In this document: one piece after another, positions 62,363 through 64,000 of the stretch | Numbering within the stretch: the first letter of the stretch is position 1 | How the letters are laid out: each line of letters starts with the position of its first letter | DNA from: JAICMB01 sp035295125 | GTDB taxonomy: Bacteria; Acidobacteriota; Terriglobia; Bryobacterales; Bryobacteraceae | Assembly: GCA_035295125.1 (NCBI GenBank) | Contig: DATGJP010000051.1 | Span: forward strand, 1-64,000 | Direction: 5' to 3' | Length of the DNA: 64,000 bases | Notes under the pieces: model-generated | Database searches by the model: none | What the model saw: only the letters and a program-made list of their open reading frames with translations | What the model was told of the DNA's origin: nothing | Position numbers and translations under genes: made by a program

Positions 62363-63228
62363 TTTTCAATCCTCGCGCCGGCTTGAAGCGCGGACGCCGC
62401 AGCGTCGCCGAGATCAGTTTCTATCTGAGGGAGGCAGGGTTCGACCACTCCATTCGAATCGCAGCGGAGGGCGTGGAGATTACGGCGGCAACGCGCGAAG
62501 CGCTTCGCGACGGTCACGAAATCGTGGTGGCAGCGGGTGGCGACGGGACGGTGAACGCGGTGGCGGCGGCCGTGGCCGGCAGTAGCGCGACGCTCGGTGT
62601 GCTGCCGCTGGGGACGTTGAATCACTTCGCGAAAGATCTCGGTATCCCGACGGATCTTGCCGCGGCAGCTCAAACGCTTGCGGCGCAAAGAACGGATCGG
62701 GTGGATGTTGCCGAAGTCAACGGCCGGGTGTTCGTGAACAACTCGAGCCTGGGGATCTATCCGAATATCGTGATCATGCGAGAGAAACGCCGCAGGCTGG
62801 GTTTCCATAAATGGGTTGCCCTGGGACTGGCCGCGATGCAGATTGCGCGCCGATTTCCGTTCGTGCAGACGCGGATCAGAACCAACGGCGAACAGGTGAC
62901 CGAGCGAACTTCGTTTGTGTTTGTGGGAAACAACGAGTATGAGAGCCAGGGACTGCGGATTGGGCAGCGCGATTCGCTCGACGGCGGCCGGTTATGCCTG
63001 TTCGTTGCCGCGCCGGTTTCGCGGCTGGGGCTGATGGGCATGGCGATCGCCGCGGTGCTCGGTGTTTTGGATAAGACGAGGAGCCTGCGTAAATTCTCGG
63101 TGGAGGAAGCCTCGATCGAAACGCGGCGGCGTCACATCAAGGTCTCGACTGACGGCGAGGTGATTCGACTGCGAACGCCCCTGCATTACGCGGTGCGGAG
63201 GCAGGCACTCAAGGTGATCGTTCCCTAG
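62347..63228 (+). CDS. Diacylglycerol/lipid kinase family protein
   Basis: A protein of 293 residues starting MAAAVIFNPRAGLKRGRRSV, with the NPxxG motif, VVAAGGDGTVNAVAAAV (nucleotide binding) and VLPLGTLNHFAKDLGIP. The C-terminal half includes FVGNNEYESQG and the DGG motif (DSLDGGRLCLF). It transfers phosphate from ATP to diacylglycerol or a related lipid. It is a second member of the family in the window, distantly related to the gene at 139, and it lies in an operon with a PAP2 phosphatase that could reverse its reaction. Confidence 0.94.
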   Translation: MAAAVIFNPRAGLKRGRRSVAEISFYLREAGFDHSIRIAAEGVEITAATREALRDGHEIVVAAGGDGTVNAVAAAVAGSSATLGVLPLGTLNHFAKDLGIPTDLAAAAQTLAAQRTDRVDVAEVNGRVFVNNSSLGIYPNIVIMREKRRRLGFHKWVALGLAAMQIARRFPFVQTRIRTNGEQVTERTSFVFVGNNEYESQGLRIGQRDSLDGGRLCLFVAAPVSRLGLMGMAIAAVLGVLDKTRSLRKFSVEEASIETRRRHIKVSTDGEVIRLRTPLHYAVRRQALKVIVP

Positions 63229-64000
63229 ATGCGGACACTGGTCCATCTCTCGGATTTGCATTTTGGACGGCTCGACCCGGCGATTCTGCGGCCATTACGG
63301 CGCTGCGTGGAGGAGATCGAACCCGATGCCGTGATTGTTTCCGGCGACCTGACACAGAGGGCGCGCGTCATCGAATTCGAGCAGGCGCGGGATTTTCTAG
63401 CGAGCCTGCCGGGACCGCAGATCGTGGTGCCGGGTAACCATGACGTCCCGTTTCACAATCTGTATGCCCGCATGCGAGTGCCGCTGCGATCATTTCGAAG
63501 CTTCATTTCGGAAGACCCGGAGCCGTACTTTGAGGACTCGGAAGTCGCCATCCTGGGATTAAATACGACGCGGGCGAGGCTGCTGAAGAATGGGCGTGTG
63601 AATTTGCACCAGATCGCGCGGATCGAGGAGCACTTCTGCGAATTGCAACGGTTGGTGAAAACAGTGGTGACGCACCATCCGTTCGACCTTCCTGAGGAGT
63701 ATGGGAGGCGTAAGCTCGTCGGTGGAGCACACAAGGCGATGGCTAAGATTGCAGGCTGCGGCATCGATCTTCTGCTCGCGGGGCATTATCACGTGAGCCA
63801 CATCGGCCACACGGCTACGCGGTACCAGATTCCTGGGCATTCGGCGATTTTCGTACAAGCGGGAACGCTTTCGAAGCGGTTTCGGGGCGAGCCGAACTCG
63901 TTCAACGTGATTTTGGTGGACGGCGAGAGGATCGCCGTTCGACGCTATTCGACCGAAACCGACGATCCGGCTTTTTATCCTCGGGCGGAAGAGACGTTCA
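63229..64000 (+). CDS. Calcineurin-like metallophosphoesterase (3' end beyond window)
   Basis: Starts at the ATG directly after the stop of the lipid kinase gene and stays open to the window end (257 codons). All metallophosphoesterase motifs are present: HLSDLHFG, VSGDLTQ, VPGNHD, THHPF and AGHYHVSH, for a two-metal site. No signal peptide is seen. Members act on nucleotides, phospholipid headgroups (UDP-diacylglucosamine, glycerophosphodiesters) or cAMP; the neighbouring lipid genes favour a lipid phosphate, but that is inference. Confidence 0.92.
   Translation, partial: MRTLVHLSDLHFGRLDPAILRPLRRCVEEIEPDAVIVSGDLTQRARVIEFEQARDFLASLPGPQIVVPGNHDVPFHNLYARMRVPLRSFRSFISEDPEPYFEDSEVAILGLNTTRARLLKNGRVNLHQIARIEEHFCELQRLVKTVVTHHPFDLPEEYGRRKLVGGAHKAMAKIAGCGIDLLLAGHYHVSHIGHTATRYQIPGHSAIFVQAGTLSKRFRGEPNSFNVILVDGERIAVRRYSTETDDPAFYPRAEETF

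Noticed and set aside
1..64000. Search for a prophage, integrative element or defence island
   Set aside because: No integrase, transposase, phage structural or restriction genes are seen, and the tRNA at the left edge has no attachment-like duplicate that I can find.

Overview
The window reads as an ordinary chromosomal stretch from a GC-rich soil-type Acidobacteriota, most likely near Solibacter/Bryobacter. This is inferred from three long MacB/FtsX-type 'orphan' ABC permeases (one with its own PadR regulator), many secreted or Tat-exported proteins, a tandem pair of isoquinoline-1-oxidoreductase-like operons, a CRTAC1/ASPIC-UnbV protein paired with a multihaem cytochrome, and many short intergenic hairpin repeats. 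No phage, integrase, transposase or CRISPR array was seen.

Layout. 1-6.8 kb: tRNA-Phe, a lipid kinase with an unresolved start, a YdjM-type membrane hydrolase, the GTPase TypA, an Old Yellow Enzyme oxidoreductase, a patatin phospholipase and peptide deformylase. 6.9-12.6 kb: an ABC permease, then a PadR regulator and a second permease behind a near-perfect 18-bp inverted repeat that holds the promoter. 12.6-20.7 kb: a 2267-residue secreted repeat protein co-oriented with two unrecognised genes. 20.9-24.8 kb: a small zinc-ribbon protein, a membrane-anchored amidase coupled to an actin/Hsp70-fold ATPase, and a secreted protein of unknown function. 24.7-41.7 kb: a long minus-strand run with a third permease, a serine hydrolase, two tandem iorA-iorB pairs, a LytS/LytTR two-component system, a secreted VOC protein, a sugar isomerase-like protein, a CRTAC1 protein and a pentahaem/TPR cytochrome. 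42.2-46.9 kb: a carboxylesterase and a four-gene operon of a secreted protein, a TlpA thioredoxin and an ABC-2 exporter.

47.0-64.0 kb: a radical SAM protein, a DUF2089 / small membrane protein / SHOCT operon, CvpA, a YqgE-type protein and an M24 peptidase. Then come an RND efflux pair, a DUF4097 lipoprotein, full-length pyruvate carboxylase, and a compact cluster of a small membrane protein, DinB, PAP2, a lipid kinase and a metallophosphoesterase cut by the window end.

The most interesting signal is at 47.01-47.05 kb. The radical SAM gene appears to stop at TGA, but the frame continues so that the C-terminus reads Cys-Sec-Ala-Glu-Pro (CUAEP), followed by 8 more residues and a TAG. A perfect 6-bp stem with a 5-nt loop lies 13 nt after the TGA, where a bacterial SECIS is expected. 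Conventional gene calling would truncate this selenoprotein. Two families of REP-like hairpins are scattered through the intergenic gaps, and one family contributes stop codons to neighbouring genes.
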